Shown piece after piece: positions 25,806 to 33,982 of a stretch of DNA of 64,000 nt. The notes beneath the pieces were generated by a model that was not told the DNA's origin, did not search any database, and was given only the letters and a program-made list of their open reading frames with translations. Numbering within the stretch: position 1 is the first letter of the stretch; each line of letters opens with the position of its first letter. The stretch spans positions 62,001 to 126,000 of the forward strand of contig CAZDOK010000001.1 of NCBI GenBank assembly GCA_964507025.1. Direction: 5' to 3'. This DNA is from Amarobacter sp964507025 (GTDB taxonomy: Bacteria > Chloroflexota > Dehalococcoidia > Tepidiformales > Tepidiformaceae). The position numbers and the translations under genes are program-made.

Positions 25806-25984
25806 ACCGCCGGTCGCTGCAGACGGTCGACTCCGTAAACTCTTCCACACTCCTCGATTTGTCACCGTTTGGCCATCCAGCGGAGCCTGATCAGGCACCT
25901 CCAGCCGGTCAAGATCGTTCCGCCGATGCCGACACTCACGGCAGGCTGCCGCCACATTGGCGTTGGCACTCGGGAAGGGGACGC

Positions 25985-26629
25985 ATGGCCCGGAACGTTC
26001 GCTCCAGAACCTCGTCATCGTCGGTGGTGGCCGCCGCATGTGTGGTTGCCGCCGGGGCCATCGCGTGGTTCGGGGTATCGAGCACCGAGTCCTCCTCGCC
26101 GTCCGCACGCGAAACGGTGACCCTTGCAGGCGACCCCGCCGCCCAGAGTGTGGCGGACCCTGTCGCGTATCCATCGATTTCGCGAGGGGGCCTTCCCTCG
26201 CGGATCGTGATCCCCAGAGCTGAAGTCGATGCACCGGTCACCGAGGTTGGAGTCGTCGTCGAGGATGGTGTCGCCCGCTGGGAGACCGCATGGCGGGCCG
26301 CTGGCCACCATCTTGACTCGGCGCTCCCGGGGCAGCCGGGGAACATGGTCATTACCGGACATGTCTCCGTCGCCGACCGGCGCAATCTTGCGGTCTTCGC
26401 CGCCCTCGACTCGGTCGTCCCTGGCGACGCGATCGAGGTCTACTCTGGCGCCTCGCGCTATGTGTACACGGTGCGCGAGGTGCTCGTTGTCGAACCCGAG
26501 GCCGTGCATGTGCTGCGATCGGACAGCACAGCGACGGTCACACTCGTTACCTGCACGCGTGATCTCGAACACCGCCTCGTCGTCACTGGTGTGCTGACAG
26601 ACATTGAAAGCGGACTGGCCGATGCCTAG
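25985..26629 (+). CDS. Sortase family transpeptidase
   Basis: A 214-residue membrane-anchored sortase. A single hydrophobic segment (about 13-31) is followed by the sortase beta-barrel with the catalytic residues H126 in ITGHV, C190 in TLVTCT and R197 in LEHRLVV. Sortases cut a sorting signal and link surface proteins to peptidoglycan or to pilins. No LPXTG-like substrate is encoded in the window. It stands between fliT and flgM, in the same orientation. The ATG at 25985 starts MARNVRSR just before the hydrophobic segment; the class is not certain. Confidence 0.85.
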   Translation: MARNVRSRTSSSSVVAAACVVAAGAIAWFGVSSTESSSPSARETVTLAGDPAAQSVADPVAYPSISRGGLPSRIVIPRAEVDAPVTEVGVVVEDGVARWETAWRAAGHHLDSALPGQPGNMVITGHVSVADRRNLAVFAALDSVVPGDAIEVYSGASRYVYTVREVLVVEPEAVHVLRSDSTATVTLVTCTRDLEHRLVVTGVLTDIESGLADA

Positions 26630-26663
26630 CATGATTCCGCTGGACCACGGAGGGAGATAGCTC

Positions 26664-26948
26664 ATGGCTGGTGTGAGGAAGACATCCGGCGCGGCTGCCG
26701 CGCGAGGGGTGGTGTACGACCTGGCCAGCGCGCGCCAGCGTGTGGCCCCGGCAGCAGCGGCCGAGCGCGCCGATAGTGCCGGCATCACGTCCGAGGCCCG
26801 GGCGCTGTCGCGGACGCTCGAGATGGTTGAGGAGGCCGCGGAAATCCGGGCCGAGCGCGTGCGCGCCCTCCGCGCGCAGATACAGAACGGCACCTACAAC
26901 CCGGACCCGCGCGAGATCGCGAAGAAGCTCGTCGAGCGAGGCTTCTAA
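26664..26948 (+). CDS. flgM: Anti-sigma-28 factor FlgM
   Basis: FlgM binds the flagellar sigma factor until the hook is complete and is then exported. The 94-residue protein has the disordered N-terminal half and the conserved C-terminal helices: IRAERVRALRAQIQNGTYNP, then DPREIAKKLVERGF. Its presence supports sigma-28 control of the flagellin genes upstream, which have matching promoters. GGAGG lies 9-13 nt before the ATG. The sigma factor itself is not in the window. Confidence 0.93.
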   Translation: MAGVRKTSGAAAARGVVYDLASARQRVAPAAAAERADSAGITSEARALSRTLEMVEEAAEIRAERVRALRAQIQNGTYNPDPREIAKKLVERGF

Positions 26949-27117
26949 CAGGATTCCCCGGCCCGCCTCGGCGTCCGCCGGGAGCCAAACAGGGGTTGTC
27001 CCCATTACGTGGTATCCGCCCCGACTCGTACGCTGGTGTTCGGCGGATTGATGTGCGGGGAGGGAATCCGGGGGCCCCGCAGGCAACCGTTGAGCTGGCA
27101 TTTTCCTGGAGTTCCCG

Positions 27118-27804
27118 ATGCCGTCTGTCCTCGCCATTGCCCCTGGCACTCCCGATGCCATCGCGGGCCGCGCCCTCCTCGGGGCGAACATCACGTTCGC
27201 GATCGCCAACGACGCGCGAGCGGCCCTCGCCGAGGCACCGATCCGTGTGTTCGACCTGCTGGTTCTCTGCGGCATGAGCGTTGACGAGCAACAGGAAATC
27301 GTCACGGCGTTCCACGCCCACCGCCGCTGGCGGCTCGTCCCGGTCCTCTACCTTCTCGACCCCGGCATGCCGGGGCTGGCCATCCCAGGCACGTTCCGCC
27401 CCGAGATGGACGGCCTCGTTCGCGGCACGCTCGAATCGCCCGAGGTTCAACGTCGCATTCTGGCGATGGCCCGCGAAGGTATCGCCGAGGCCGATCTGGT
27501 TGTGGCCGGGCCCTACGAGCTCGATCCGGTCCGGTCCATCCTGCGGCTGCCCGGCCTCGAAGTCACGCTCACCGAGCGCGAATCGGAGATCCTGGGCATT
27601 CTGCTCGCCCGGCCCAATCGCACCATCTCCGCCGCCGAAATCATCGAACGTGGCTGGGGCGCAGAAGCCGACGCCAGGTACCTGCAGATCCTTCGCCGGC
27701 ACGTATCCAACATTCGCCGCAAGCTCGACCGCACGGCGGCCGCCCGTTCGGTGCGGACCGTCCGCGGTGCTGGCTACCGGTTCGATGTCCGCCTCGCGAG
27801 TTAG
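27118..27804 (+). CDS. OmpR/PhoB-type regulator with degenerate receiver
   Basis: A 228-residue protein. Residues 1-115 resemble a CheY-like receiver but lack the acidic pair near the N-terminus (VLAIAPG), and the phosphoacceptor position after FDLLVL is Cys51 instead of Asp. Residues about 130-226 are an intact winged helix: LTERESEILGILLARPNRTI, ILRRHVSNIRRKLD and VRTVRGAGYRF. It probably binds DNA without phosphorylation control, perhaps as a dimer through the receiver. Placed right after flgM, it may regulate the flagellar genes; that is inference. Confidence 0.85.
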   Translation: MPSVLAIAPGTPDAIAGRALLGANITFAIANDARAALAEAPIRVFDLLVLCGMSVDEQQEIVTAFHAHRRWRLVPVLYLLDPGMPGLAIPGTFRPEMDGLVRGTLESPEVQRRILAMAREGIAEADLVVAGPYELDPVRSILRLPGLEVTLTERESEILGILLARPNRTISAAEIIERGWGAEADARYLQILRRHVSNIRRKLDRTAAARSVRTVRGAGYRFDVRLAS

Positions 27805-27807
27805 TGC

Positions 27808-29565
27808 CTAGCGGCGTCCCCGGAACGTCGGGTCTGATCGATCGATCCAGCAATCGGCCAGGCGATCCTGGTAACCGTCAGCCGTATCGAGCGGGAAGCC
27901 CTTGACGTACGGCCAGCTCAATGTGACGACACGTTCGCTCACCAGGTTCACACCCGCGTTGAGCGCCAGCAGCTTGCGCTGGATCTCGTAGCCGGTCTGC
28001 TGCCGCTTCTCGGCATCAAACTCGATGCGCTGGGCATCGATGAGCGCATCGAGATCCTTGTCCACCAGCGGGAAACTGTTCTTCGTTCCCGAGCTGTGGA
28101 AGTACGGGTACACCCAGTCGTCGAGGTCGATCCACCCCGTATCTGGTCCCGCGGCGAACGGCGCCTCGGCGGAAAGTAGCATGCTCGACAGCGTTGCCAG
28201 GTCCACCGGGAAGACCTTGACGTCGATCCCCAGGCCGAGTGCCAGTTGTTCGGAAATCACCTGGCCCATGCCAATCGCTGCTTCCGCGGTATCGAGGACC
28301 AGGAGCGGAAGCCCGTCTTCCGGTAGCTTTTTCTCCGCGAGGAACGCATCGAGTAGCGCCTTCGCCTCGCGCAGGTCCTCGGCCCGGCCCCCAGCCCCGG
28401 GGCGATACCCGGGGATCGACGTGAGCTCACTCTCCGGGAGCGTCCAGCGCGCAACCGGCCAGCTCACCCACGGGTTCACCCCTCCAGCGCCGCCGAAGAA
28501 CCGGTCGATCATGCCTCGCCGGTCCAGCGCGATCGTCAGTGCCGAGCGGAAGCGGAGGTCGTTGTACGGCGCGTTCACGAGCGAGTAGCGCACGCCGAAG
28601 AACAGCGAGTGACCGACCGTGTTCTCGACGAGTTCGGGCAGCGACCGCTTCAAGCGGTCGGCAAGCGCACGGTTCACGAACGCCACATCGATGTCCTTCG
28701 TGCGGAGCCCCGCTTCGACCTCCACGGTTGTCGCTGGCTGAATGAGCGACATGCCGTCGAGGTACGGTCGCTGATCGCCCCCAAACCACGCCGGGTTCCT
28801 GCGAACGCTGGCGAACTTCTCGTCCGACCATTCCACCCACTGGAATGGCCCGCTTCCTACCTGGCGCTGGAGCCCGATGTCGCCGCTGCCTTCGCTCAGC
28901 TCCGGCGCAACGATGAACGAGTTCACGTCGGCAAACCGGTGCTGCATGGTGGCCCGGGGATCCTTGAGCTTGAACGTGATCGTCCGCGGGTCGCTGACCT
29001 CCATAGTGTCGATTGCCGACCACTGTGGAGCGCGAACGAAGGTGGTATCGCCGCTGAGTTGCCGCTCGATGGAGTGCTTCACGTCCTCGGCGGTGACGTC
29101 GCGTCCGTTCAGGGGCGGGAGGTCCTGCCAGCGCGCACCCGGTTTCAGGCGAAATACCAGCGTCTGACCATCGGGCATCTCGGGCAGCTTTTCCGCCAGG
29201 TCTGCCACAATGGTGCCCTGTGCCTGGTCCGAGTACGTCAGGAGGCGGCTGAATACGAGCGCCTGCTGCCCGTAGAACGGCCCGGCCTGAGTGCGGTGAG
29301 GATCGGCGAATGCGTCACGCTGGACATATCCGGTGTACCGCAGCGTCTCGCCGTGCTTGCCGCTGCGCGCCGTGGGCGAGGGCGTCTGTGGGCCTGTCGT
29401 CTGGGTGGGGTCGGTGCCGGCATCAGTGGGCGATCCGGCTGGCGGCTGTTTTGCGCCGCCGCTGCATCCAAGTGCCGCGAGCCCGGCCGCGCCGGCCGCC
29501 AGGCCCGTGGCCCTGAGCACCCAGCGGCGTGAAACGCGTCTCTCCCCTGACGGTTCCCACGTCAT
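27808..29565 (-). CDS. ABC transporter solute-binding lipoprotein, family 5
   Basis: A 585-residue exported protein of the peptide/nickel-binding SBP family 5. The N-terminus has a Tat motif (SRRWVLRATG) and a lipobox ending in LGC, then a Thr/Pro linker. Family blocks follow: LRYTGYVQRD, the strand VFRLKPGARWQDLPPLNGRD with VTAEDVKHSI, and LDRRGMIDRFFGGAGGVNPW. The ligand may be a peptide or another small solute. The ATG at 29565 is chosen for an upstream GGAG; a GTG lies at 29595. No permease or ATPase gene is adjacent. The stop is 3 bp from the response regulator stop. Confidence 0.88.
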   Translation of the reverse strand: MTWEPSGERRVSRRWVLRATGLAAGAAGLAALGCSGGAKQPPAGSPTDAGTDPTQTTGPQTPSPTARSGKHGETLRYTGYVQRDAFADPHRTQAGPFYGQQALVFSRLLTYSDQAQGTIVADLAEKLPEMPDGQTLVFRLKPGARWQDLPPLNGRDVTAEDVKHSIERQLSGDTTFVRAPQWSAIDTMEVSDPRTITFKLKDPRATMQHRFADVNSFIVAPELSEGSGDIGLQRQVGSGPFQWVEWSDEKFASVRRNPAWFGGDQRPYLDGMSLIQPATTVEVEAGLRTKDIDVAFVNRALADRLKRSLPELVENTVGHSLFFGVRYSLVNAPYNDLRFRSALTIALDRRGMIDRFFGGAGGVNPWVSWPVARWTLPESELTSIPGYRPGAGGRAEDLREAKALLDAFLAEKKLPEDGLPLLVLDTAEAAIGMGQVISEQLALGLGIDVKVFPVDLATLSSMLLSAEAPFAAGPDTGWIDLDDWVYPYFHSSGTKNSFPLVDKDLDALIDAQRIEFDAEKRQQTGYEIQRKLLALNAGVNLVSERVVTLSWPYVKGFPLDTADGYQDRLADCWIDRSDPTFRGRR

Positions 29566-29635
29566 ATCTGGCTCCATACTATGCCGGTGGGCCACTACGA
29601 ACCGGCAAGGCCCCGTTACGCGGAGAAATGACCAT

Positions 29636-29923
29636 ATGGCAACGCCCCTTACCTATGCCGAAATCAGCCACGCTCTCGCCGTCCTCGAAGGCTGGACCTT
29701 CGAGGATGAAAGGAGCATCTTCCGGCGCTTCGTGTTTGCCGACCACATTGCCGCGCTGGGCTTCGTCGTTCGAGTTGCAGCCACGGCCGAGGTCGCGAAT
29801 CACCACCCGGAGATCCACTGGGTGTACAACCGCGTCGACGTGATCCTCACTACCCACGACGCGGGCGGGGTGACAGCGAAGGACCTCGATCTCGCAGCGA
29901 AGGTCAACGCCCTCGAGGCGTAA
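29636..29923 (+). CDS. Pterin-4a-carbinolamine dehydratase
   Basis: A 95-residue PCD/DCoH family protein that dehydrates 4a-hydroxytetrahydropterin. The conserved active-site segment is EVANHHPEIHWVYNRVDVIL, and L-x-GW is present near the N-terminus (LEGWTFEDERS). The pterin-recycling partner hydroxylase is not in the window. Starts at the ATG at 29636, divergent from the ABC solute-binding protein by 70 bp; a hairpin terminator follows. Confidence 0.92.
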   Translation: MATPLTYAEISHALAVLEGWTFEDERSIFRRFVFADHIAALGFVVRVAATAEVANHHPEIHWVYNRVDVILTTHDAGGVTAKDLDLAAKVNALEA

Positions 29924-29929
29924 ACGGAA

Positions 29930-29950
29930 GGGGCGCCAGAAAGGCGCCCC
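29930..29950. terminator. Bidirectional hairpin between convergent genes
   Basis: GGGGCGCC-AGAAA-GGCGCCCC: a perfect 8-bp stem with a 5-nt loop between the pterin dehydratase and ferredoxin stops, with no long T run on either side. Confidence 0.7.
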
Positions 29951-29973
29951 GGAAGGTCTTCTCCGCCGTTGCC

Positions 29974-30480
29974 TCAGGTGACCCGCAACGCCTCGCGTGC
30001 GGCAGTCACGACCTTCTGTTCTTCTGGCGTGAGTTCGCCCCAGTCCTTCAGCACCTCGTGCTTGAGCGGGAAGATGTGGATGGCGTCCCATCCGCAGACA
30101 TCCTCGCAGAGGCGGCAGCCAGTGCACTTCTTCTCGTCCACCGTGCTCACGCCGAAGAAGTCATCGATGCGGTCGGAGTGCTGCAGGCTGAGCGCATCGA
30201 ACGGGCAGATGTTGATGCACAGCTCGCAGCCGGAGCCGATGCACTTCTCCTCGATGACCACGGCCTTTGGCCACTCGTGCTTCTTCACGGCGCGGCAGAC
30301 GTTCCCGAATGTGTCCAGGATCGCCTCGGGCGGGCAGACAATGCCGCAGGCGCCGCAGTCGATGCACAGCGTCGGGTCGATGACGTGGAGCGCGTTGCGC
30401 TCACCGGTGATGGCGTTGGTCGGACAGCGCTTCGTGCAGGCGGTGCATCCGATGCACGTTTCGACAATCGAATAGGCCAA
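29974..30480 (-). CDS. Polyferredoxin with four 4Fe-4S cluster motifs
   Basis: A 168-residue iron-sulfur electron carrier. Four Cys motifs are visible: CIGCTACTKRCP, CIDCGACGIVCP, CIGSGCELCINICP and CTGCRLCEDVCG. The third is longer than standard (C-x4-C-x2-C-x3-CP). The TTG start at 30480 is chosen because the first cluster follows at once, as is usual, and GAGGG sits 7 nt upstream; a GTG 11 codons earlier (30513) is possible. The protein may serve an oxidoreductase encoded elsewhere. It follows the alpha/beta hydrolase by 76 bp. Confidence 0.88.
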   Translation of the reverse strand: MAYSIVETCIGCTACTKRCPTNAITGERNALHVIDPTLCIDCGACGIVCPPEAILDTFGNVCRAVKKHEWPKAVVIEEKCIGSGCELCINICPFDALSLQHSDRIDDFFGVSTVDEKKCTGCRLCEDVCGWDAIHIFPLKHEVLKDWGELTPEEQKVVTAAREALRVT

Positions 30481-30556
30481 GTGAAAACCCTCACAAGGGG
30501 TCGATGTGGGCACAGCATACCACGGGCCGCCCCGGTTTGGCGTCGCGGCCGAGGCC

Positions 30557-31321
30557 TCAGGAGAGCTGCAATTCCCCGAGGAACTCCTTCACCGCGGCGT
30601 TGAATGCCTCCGGCTGGTCGATGTTCGCCGCGTGGCCCGCATCGGGAATGACGACGCGCCTGGCACCCGGGATCTTGTTCACCATGTAGTCCGTCGCCCC
30701 GAGAAAGGGCTCGTCTTTTGCGCCGACGAGCACCAGGGTGGGAACCGCGATGTGTTCGAGGGACTCGATGATCCGGGAGTCGAACTGCGCGAGCATGCCG
30801 CGCGCCGCCTTCGCCAGGCCCGTGGCTGACCGGTGCTGCGCGATGCGCACTTCCGCTCCCCGCCCGAGGGACTCCAGCCCCTTCGTTTCAAACGCTACCG
30901 CCCGCCCCTCGGCTGTCTTGTTCCACCCCTCGCGGCCGACCGCGTTCTTGTACCCCGGACCCGTGTCGAACAGCATGAGCGCGTTCACCATGTCCGGGTA
31001 GCGCACATTGAAGGCAAGGGACATGTACCCCCCGAGCGAGAGACCGCCGATGACGGCCTTCTCGATGCCCAGCTCGCCCAGGATCCCGGCCATGTCTCCG
31101 CAGGTCGCCTCCTCCGAGTACAACGCCTGGTCGTTGGGGCTGTCCGACTGTCCGTGCCCGCGCATGTCCCACGTGATCACGCGGTAGCGGTCCTTCAGCG
31201 CCTCCACCTGCTTGGTCCACATCTGCGAAGTGGAGCTGTAGCCGTGGCTGAGGAGCACGGTCGGGCCGCTCCCCTGCACGTCGTAGTAGATCCGCACGCC
31301 GTCGCGGTCGAGGAATGCCAT
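30557..31321 (-). CDS. Alpha/beta-fold hydrolase
   Basis: A 254-residue serine hydrolase. The nucleophile S95 lies in GGLSLGG, the oxyanion region in LLSHGYSS and the catalytic His in PDAGHAANIDQPEAF near the end. The sequence resembles the 3-oxoadipate enol-lactonase and epoxide-hydrolase-like branch (SHGYSSTSQMW, DMRGHGQSD), but the substrate is not determined. A GGAGG lies 6 nt before the ATG. It is the third gene of a nitroreductase-DUF402-hydrolase-ferredoxin run. Confidence 0.88.
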   Translation of the reverse strand: MAFLDRDGVRIYYDVQGSGPTVLLSHGYSSTSQMWTKQVEALKDRYRVITWDMRGHGQSDSPNDQALYSEEATCGDMAGILGELGIEKAVIGGLSLGGYMSLAFNVRYPDMVNALMLFDTGPGYKNAVGREGWNKTAEGRAVAFETKGLESLGRGAEVRIAQHRSATGLAKAARGMLAQFDSRIIESLEHIAVPTLVLVGAKDEPFLGATDYMVNKIPGARRVVIPDAGHAANIDQPEAFNAAVKEFLGELQLS

Positions 31322-31425
31322 CGATCACCTCCGGGAAGTGCCGCGATCTTAGCGGGATTCCGGCCAACCGGCCGCCATGCCTTGCTCAAGCACTTCCCGC
31401 CCGTGCCGCGGCGGCATACGCCCCC

Positions 31426-31944
31426 TTACACCGGCCCCTGCGCCGCCAGCACCCTCCCCAGCAGCTGCTCCGCACTGCCGTCGAACGGGTACCGCTTGCG
31501 CTTCACCAGCAGCAGCGCCAGCGCGACCCCCTTCCACGCCGCCTGCCTGGCTTCCTCGCTGTAGCCCATCGCCGCGCTCCGCGCCTCGAAGTCCTCCAGG
31601 TCGCGGACGTAGTACGTCCCGTCCGGGTTCACGATCACGTCGAGGTCAAGGTCGATAAACTCGATCACGCGACCCGTGATGCGTGCGGGCAGCCCCGCGT
31701 CGCACTGCCATTCCATCACCTTTCCCACGGCATCGAAGCAAACCAGGACCGAGAGCGGCTGCCGCATGCCGTAGAACTGCAGGGCATACGCAACCGCCTC
31801 CCCGCGAATGGCGTACGCGGGCCGCTCGAAGAACACCACCAGCCAGCGATCTCCCGCTGCGTCCACCAGGTCGCCATGCCACGAAGGCTTCGCGGTCCCG
31901 TCGAACTTCAGCTTCCGCGTCTCGACCCGATTACGCACCAGCAC
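31426..31944 (-). CDS. DUF402 family protein (FomD-like phosphohydrolase fold)
   Basis: A 172-residue protein of the DUF402 family, whose members such as FomD hydrolyse nucleoside diphosphates or related phosphoesters. The family core FIDLDLDVIVNPDGTYYVRD is intact, giving the acidic metal-binding cluster, and the N-terminal half has the expected beta-barrel strands (GDLVDAAGDRWLVVFFERP). The true substrate is unknown. It is 29 bp after the nitroreductase gene. Confidence 0.88.
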   Translation of the reverse strand: MLVRNRVETRKLKFDGTAKPSWHGDLVDAAGDRWLVVFFERPAYAIRGEAVAYALQFYGMRQPLSVLVCFDAVGKVMEWQCDAGLPARITGRVIEFIDLDLDVIVNPDGTYYVRDLEDFEARSAAMGYSEEARQAAWKGVALALLLVKRKRYPFDGSAEQLLGRVLAAQGPV

Positions 31945-31973
31945 CGCTCAATCCGTGGCTCATGCCTCGGACC

Positions 31974-32615
31974 TCATCCCTTCTTCGCGCCCCACTTCTC
32001 CCAGTAGGTCACATCCTCCACCGGCTTCCGGAACCCGCTTCCGAACTTCCCTTTCGGCCAGCCCAGCGGGATGAGCGCAGCGGTCTCGACGCTCTCCGGG
32101 ATGCCGAAGAGCTCCCGGATCTCCTTCTGCCAGCCGCGGTGCACCGTGGTCAGCGCGGTCCCCAGGCCCAGCGCCCGCGCCGCGAGCATCAGGTTCTGCA
32201 CCGCCGGGTAGATGCTCGAACCGGAGGTGATGTCGCCATTGCCCGTGAGCGAACACGCGAGGATCAGCACCGGCACCTCGTGCATGTGCTCGGCCAGGTA
32301 GGTCGCGCTCTTCATCACCCGCTCGTTGCTCAGCCGCTCCGCCTCCGGCAGGTTGGCACCGGCCCCGTAGCCGCTCGCGGTCATCCTCGACCACCCCTCG
32401 TTGTACCACCCCTGGATCTTCTTCTTGTTCTCCGGGTCGGTGATGACCAGCCAGCGCCAGCCCTGGCGGTTGCCGCCGCTCGGTGCCCGCGTGGCCGCCC
32501 AGATGATCTTCTTGATGTACTCCTCGGGCACCGGGTCCGGTTTCAGCCGCCGCATCGCGCGCTGGGTGCCTATCACCTCGAAGAAGTCGGTCTCCACTGC
32601 TACGGGGTCAGCCAT
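31974..32615 (-). CDS. Nitroreductase family FMN oxidoreductase
   Basis: A 213-residue FMN-dependent oxidoreductase. The N-terminal IGTQRAMRRLKPDPV and RAPSGGNRQGWRW are the FMN-binding blocks, and YPAVQNLMLAARALGLGTAL the dimer-interface block. The ATG at 32615 (MADPVAVETDFF) is supported by AGGAG eight nt upstream; a GTG three codons upstream is possible. The physiological acceptor is not evident. First gene of the minus-strand run towards ferredoxin. Confidence 0.9.
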   Translation of the reverse strand: MADPVAVETDFFEVIGTQRAMRRLKPDPVPEEYIKKIIWAATRAPSGGNRQGWRWLVITDPENKKKIQGWYNEGWSRMTASGYGAGANLPEAERLSNERVMKSATYLAEHMHEVPVLILACSLTGNGDITSGSSIYPAVQNLMLAARALGLGTALTTVHRGWQKEIRELFGIPESVETAALIPLGWPKGKFGSGFRKPVEDVTYWEKWGAKKG

Positions 32616-32729
32616 CGGGGGCACTCCTGAGCTTGATGTGCTCCGATCCTACGCGAACGTTAAGCCCCTCGCTGTGGCCATCAGGCGGGGCCGCTTCGCC
32701 GTTTGGACTTCGTCCTTCGAACTTCTGCC

Positions 32730-32735
32730 TATAAT
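32730..32735 (+). promoter_or_regulatory. TATAAT -10 of leaderless CoA-transferase operon
   Basis: A perfect TATAAT ends 8 nt before the ATG at 32744, with CCC following. No Shine-Dalgarno lies in between, so a leaderless mRNA is likely. No consensus -35 at 17 nt is seen. Confidence 0.6.
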
Positions 32736-32743
32736 CCCGCGCC

Positions 32744-33982
32744 ATGAGCGACCTGCCCCTCGCCGGCATCCGTGTCTGCGACCTTACCTGGATCATCGCG
32801 GGCCCCACGGCGACGCGCGTGCTGGCTGATTTCGGCGCCGAGGTCATCCGGGTCGAACACGCCCAGGCGGTCGACCCCATCCGCCTCGGCCGCCCCATCA
32901 ACGGCGACCGCACCACGCTGAACAACTCCGGGTTCTTCAACTACTTCAACCGAAACAAGAAGAGCGTTCTCCTCAACGTCCGCCACCCGATGGGCATAGA
33001 GCTCCTGCACAGGCTTATCGCGGTCAGCGATGTGGTGATCGAGAACTTCTCGAGCGGTGTGCTGGAGTCCTGGGGGCTCGATTTCGAAGCCCAGCGTGCC
33101 ATCAATCCGGGGATCATCTACTGTTCCATCTCCGGCTTCGGCCACACCGGCCGCGACCGCCATTTCACCACCTGGGGCCCCACCGCCCAGGCGCTCAGCG
33201 GGCTCACGCTCATGTCCGGCCTGCCCGGCAAGCCGCCGGCCGGCTGGGGCTACTCCTATATGGATCACACTGCGGGCTACTACGGGGCGATCGCGATCAT
33301 GATGGCGCTCCACCATCGCAATCGGACCGGACAGGGCCAGTACATCGATATCTCCCAGGTTGAGACGGGCATGGTTCTCACCGGCCCGGCCGTCCTCGAT
33401 TACACGGTGAACGGGCGAAGCTGGCGGCGGCCAGCGATGCCACCCGGGAACCGCGCCTGGGAACCCCGGATTGCTCCGCATAACACCTACCCCTGCGCTG
33501 GAGAGGATCGCTGGGTCGCCATCGCCGTGCGTAACGACGCCGAGTGGCAGGCGATGGTCCGCGCGATGGGTGAGCCCGCATGGGCACTTGACGCCCGGTT
33601 CGTCGCGAATGCCGGCCGCCTCGAACACCAGGACGACCTCGACGCCGGCATCGCCACCTGGACCGCCGCTCGCGACGACTACGCCGTGATGCGCACGCTC
33701 CAGGCCGCCGGGGTGCCTGCGGGCGTCTGCCAGACACCCGGAGACCGCGCGGGGCAAGACGACCAACTCCGCGCCCGCGGATGGTGGCACACGATGCCGC
33801 ACGCCGAAATGGGAGAGGCATCGGAGTTTGATGGTGTCACGCCCCGCGTTTCGGCAACGCCCGGGACGCTCCGCACCGCCTCCCCGCTCATCGGCGAGCA
33901 CACCGCGCCCGTCATGCTCGACATCCTCGGCCTTTCTCCCGAGGAGTACGCCGAGCACGAGGCCATGGGGGTGTTCATGTGA
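32744..33982 (+). CDS. Class III (CaiB/BaiF) CoA-transferase, first gene
   Basis: A 412-residue family III CoA-transferase, moving CoA between acyl groups through an aspartyl-CoA intermediate. Typical blocks are LPLAGIRVCDLT, DFGAEVIRVE, NRNKKSVLLNVRHP, VVIENFSSGVLESWGLDFE and GQGQYIDISQVETGM. Substrates are not readable from the sequence. It is followed by a second family member overlapping by 4 bp, so the two probably form a hetero-oligomer or act in one pathway. Confidence 0.9.
   Translation: MSDLPLAGIRVCDLTWIIAGPTATRVLADFGAEVIRVEHAQAVDPIRLGRPINGDRTTLNNSGFFNYFNRNKKSVLLNVRHPMGIELLHRLIAVSDVVIENFSSGVLESWGLDFEAQRAINPGIIYCSISGFGHTGRDRHFTTWGPTAQALSGLTLMSGLPGKPPAGWGYSYMDHTAGYYGAIAIMMALHHRNRTGQGQYIDISQVETGMVLTGPAVLDYTVNGRSWRRPAMPPGNRAWEPRIAPHNTYPCAGEDRWVAIAVRNDAEWQAMVRAMGEPAWALDARFVANAGRLEHQDDLDAGIATWTAARDDYAVMRTLQAAGVPAGVCQTPGDRAGQDDQLRARGWWHTMPHAEMGEASEFDGVTPRVSATPGTLRTASPLIGEHTAPVMLDILGLSPEEYAEHEAMGVFM

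Noticed and set aside
25828..25860. Sigma-28-like promoter upstream of the sortase
   Set aside because: TAAACTCT is a good -35 but the spacing to CTCGATTT is 9 nt, not 11, so I did not list it.
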